In this document: piece after piece, positions 5,039 to 6,410 of the stretch
Layout of the letters: each line of letters opens with the position of its first letter
How positions within the stretch are numbered: the first letter of the stretch is position 1
Origin: Methanosarcinales archaeon
Lineage (GTDB): Archaea > Halobacteriota > Methanosarcinia > Methanosarcinales > Methanogasteraceae
Direction of reading: 5' to 3'
Length of the DNA: 6,410 bases
Assembly (NCBI GenBank): GCA_030594905.1
Contig: JAUVEF010000070.1
Span: 1 to 6,410 of the forward strand
The notes under the pieces: model-generated
What the model was told of the DNA's origin: nothing
Database searches by the model: none
What the model saw: the letters and a program-made list of their open reading frames with translations, nothing else
Made by a program: the position numbers and the translations under genes

Positions 5039-5893
5039 ATGGATGGAACTACCAAACATATTGCGTTCGGACTTTGCATGATAATTGCGCTGATTGGCAC
5101 TCTCGCAGGAGGCGCGTTGGCAGCAATCAACCCGGAGGGATACTTGGGGACGGTGATCGAAAAAGATGCCGAGAATGATATGTTCGAATTTCGGACAACG
5201 CATGAATGGGTGAATATTGGATGGCAGCCTAATGACACCATCATAGAATGGCTATTCCCAAATGAAGATGCGATGAACGAGATATGCGTGGGTGATTACG
5301 TAGAGATACTTGGTTCTGCATCTTCTGGCTGGATCATTGGTTTAGGAAGGATGAACTCGCGCACTGAAATGATTATAACTGATATATACGGTGATCCCAA
5401 TTTTTTAGAGCCTTATTGGTCACCAGAATCCCTGGAGCCCCCGTTATTAGGTGATTACGCGATAACCTATAACAGTACACCAAATTGTTCAAATTGTGGT
5501 ATGAGCAACTGCGAAGCGAGTTACACCAATATAACCATCACCGACGGAACCGGTCAGGTAGAAGTGGACGATCATCAATTATATCCGGGACAGGGCTACA
5601 CGTATGAGGGAATGGAATATCGTATCGACATCACATTTCATTCAGGAGAAGCCTCCGCCTGTCCAGAGTGCAGTGATATGTGCGCCCCAGGTCCACAACC
5701 CATCTCTGATTTTACAATACACATCGAAGATATGAACTGGAACCAATGGGACGATGACTGCGTCATCGAAGACTCAGAGATATCCCTTGCAGAGTATCAT
5801 TGGGCAACCAATACTCCAGTAAATGGGCATATCATCACCGATGGCGAGATCAGTATGCTTGAGTACCAATGGGCAACAGGGGACGTATGTTAG
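5039..5893 (+). CDS. Secreted cysteine-rich protein with C-terminal dockerin-like repeats
   Basis: This 284-residue protein has a signal peptide (hydrophobic 8-27, likely cleavage after A-L-A at 28 or 29), so it acts outside the cell. The ATG at 5039 is chosen because GAGGTGAT ends 4 bases before it; an in-frame GTG at 5030 lies inside that ribosome site. The mature part begins with a beta-rich region (G-Y-L-G-T-V-I-E ... E-I-C-V-G-D-Y-V-E-I-L-G, about 34-92), then a central region with two CxxC pairs, C150-S-N-C153 and C208-P-E-C211, plus C158 and C215. Several N-x-S/T sequons (N66, N145, N149, N164) suggest surface glycosylation. Residues 238-280 hold a duplicated repeat, D-S-E-I-S-x-x-E-Y-x-W-A-T and D-G-E-I-S-x-x-E-Y-x-W-A-T, spaced by 23 residues, resembling a degenerate dockerin calcium-loop pair. 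No C-terminal membrane anchor follows. Family not named; possibly a cohesin-binding or surface-matrix component. Confidence 0.85.
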   Translation: MDGTTKHIAFGLCMIIALIGTLAGGALAAINPEGYLGTVIEKDAENDMFEFRTTHEWVNIGWQPNDTIIEWLFPNEDAMNEICVGDYVEILGSASSGWIIGLGRMNSRTEMIITDIYGDPNFLEPYWSPESLEPPLLGDYAITYNSTPNCSNCGMSNCEASYTNITITDGTGQVEVDDHQLYPGQGYTYEGMEYRIDITFHSGEASACPECSDMCAPGPQPISDFTIHIEDMNWNQWDDDCVIEDSEISLAEYHWATNTPVNGHIITDGEISMLEYQWATGDVC

Positions 5894-5915
5894 AGAATAA
5901 CGATATTGGATTTTC

Positions 5916-5922
5916 AAGGAGG
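5916..5922 (+). promoter_or_regulatory. Strong ribosome binding site of the second secreted gene
   Basis: AAGGAGG lies 3 bases before the ATG at 5926, in the 32-base gap after the first secreted gene. It fixes the start at 5926 rather than at the in-frame ATG at 5941 and supports translation from a shared transcript. Confidence 0.8.
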
Positions 5923-5925
5923 AAT

Positions 5926-6410
5926 ATGAAAAAGAAACAAATGTTGGGATTGTTGACGGTCGCCGTGGCGTTGTTGGTTTTTGTCGCATCGACACCATCG
6001 GCCGCAGCAGATACCATCGCAGGTAACCGGGCAATTAATCCTATGTGTGTGAATGCAGGCGACACATTAAGAGTAACCGTTGATGTAACTATAACCGGTG
6101 TGGTCTACGGTCCAGTACTGGATGAGAACATTCCCCGGGAATGGATTGTAACAGTGATTGACAATGATGGTGCAATGATGTGCAATGCTGCAACAGCGTG
6201 GCTCTGGAGCGGCGAACAGGCCGGTACGAAGACTGTTAGCTACAACGTCACAATACCAGTCGGTACCGCATCTGGCAACTATCCTCTGGTAGGAACCGTC
6301 TTAGCCACTGTCAGCGGAGAACCGGTTGGCCCATATGTCGTGATTGGCGATGATGAGGTAACCGTCATCGGTGGTGAAGCAGCCACCATAATAGATGCAG
6401 TCACCGCACT
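5926..6410 (+). CDS. Secreted beta-sandwich-like protein, 3' end beyond window
   Basis: The frame stays open to the window end (161 codons visible), so the protein is longer than seen. It starts M-K-K-K-Q followed by a hydrophobic core (7-20) and A-S-T-P-S-A-A-A (21-28), a typical signal peptide with cleavage near 26-28. The mature part shows a beta-sandwich pattern common in archaeal exported proteins: V-N-A-G-D-T-L-R-V-T-V-D-V-T (42-55), I-P-R-E-W-I-V-T (69-76), a D-N-D-G-A segment (79-83), then T-K-T-V-S-Y-N-V-T-I-P (101-111) and S-G-N-Y-P-L-V-G-T-V (116-125), closing in D-E-V-T-V-I-G-G (143-150). Such domains often precede a dockerin or other C-terminal module; whether one follows lies outside the window. 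The 32-base gap after the first secreted gene suggests one operon. Confidence 0.8.
   Translation, partial: MKKKQMLGLLTVAVALLVFVASTPSAAADTIAGNRAINPMCVNAGDTLRVTVDVTITGVVYGPVLDENIPREWIVTVIDNDGAMMCNAATAWLWSGEQAGTKTVSYNVTIPVGTASGNYPLVGTVLATVSGEPVGPYVVIGDDEVTVIGGEAATIIDAVTA

Noticed and set aside
4816..5244. 142-residue antisense frame in the divergent spacer
   Set aside because: It overlaps the well-supported start and signal peptide of the secreted gene, has no ribosome site, and its composition is typical of antisense reading.
1..6410. CRISPR arrays, tRNA or rRNA genes, insertion sequences, integrase or attachment sites
   Set aside because: No spaced identical repeats, cloverleaf-like sequence, rRNA signature, transposase motif or terminal inverted repeats were seen on either strand.

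Overview
The window looks like chromosomal DNA of a euryarchaeon, most likely a methanogen- or ANME-like member of the Methanosarcinales/Methanomicrobia/Syntropharchaeia group. The evidence is an archaeal-type KsgA/Dim1 rRNA dimethylase, an ATP-grasp ligase resembling the enzyme that adds glutamate to tetrahydromethanopterin, a lipid-kinase/DUF92 membrane fusion, archaeal TATA-like boxes with a probable leaderless start, and strong GGAGG/GGTGAT ribosome binding sites on other genes. The lineage is inferred from gene content only, not from a marker comparison.

Positions 1-4012 (+ strand) form one tightly packed cluster of five genes. In order they are the 3' part of a polytopic membrane protein, a small winged-helix-like protein that overlaps it by 8 bases, a RimK/MptN-type glutamate ligase, ksgA, and a 476-residue membrane protein joining a dolichol/phytol-kinase-like half to a DUF92 (VTE6/TMEM19-like) half. 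Gaps are about 30 bases or less, so co-transcription is likely. The cluster combines cofactor maturation, ribosome maturation and probable prenyl-lipid metabolism. An octanucleotide tandem repeat separates genes 2 and 3, and a perfect 9-bp hairpin sits at the 3' end of gene 3.

Positions 4013-4243 separate convergent genes and hold a hairpin with an A-tract on one side and a T-tract on the other, the layout of a bidirectional terminator. Positions 4244-4762 (- strand) encode a 172-residue protein whose N-terminus resembles a HAS-barrel (HerA/ATP-synthase barrel) but which has no ATPase domain; it appears to be read from a nearly leaderless promoter.

Positions 4763-5038 are a divergent spacer. 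From there two exported proteins are read on the + strand (5039-5893, and 5926 to beyond the window end). The first has a signal peptide, two CxxC pairs and a C-terminal dockerin-like duplicated repeat. The second has a signal peptide and a secreted beta-sandwich-like domain and is cut by the window edge. The leader before the first can fold into two mutually exclusive hairpins, one of which buries the ribosome binding site. The most interesting material is this secreted pair with its leader, followed by the two-domain prenol kinase fusion.
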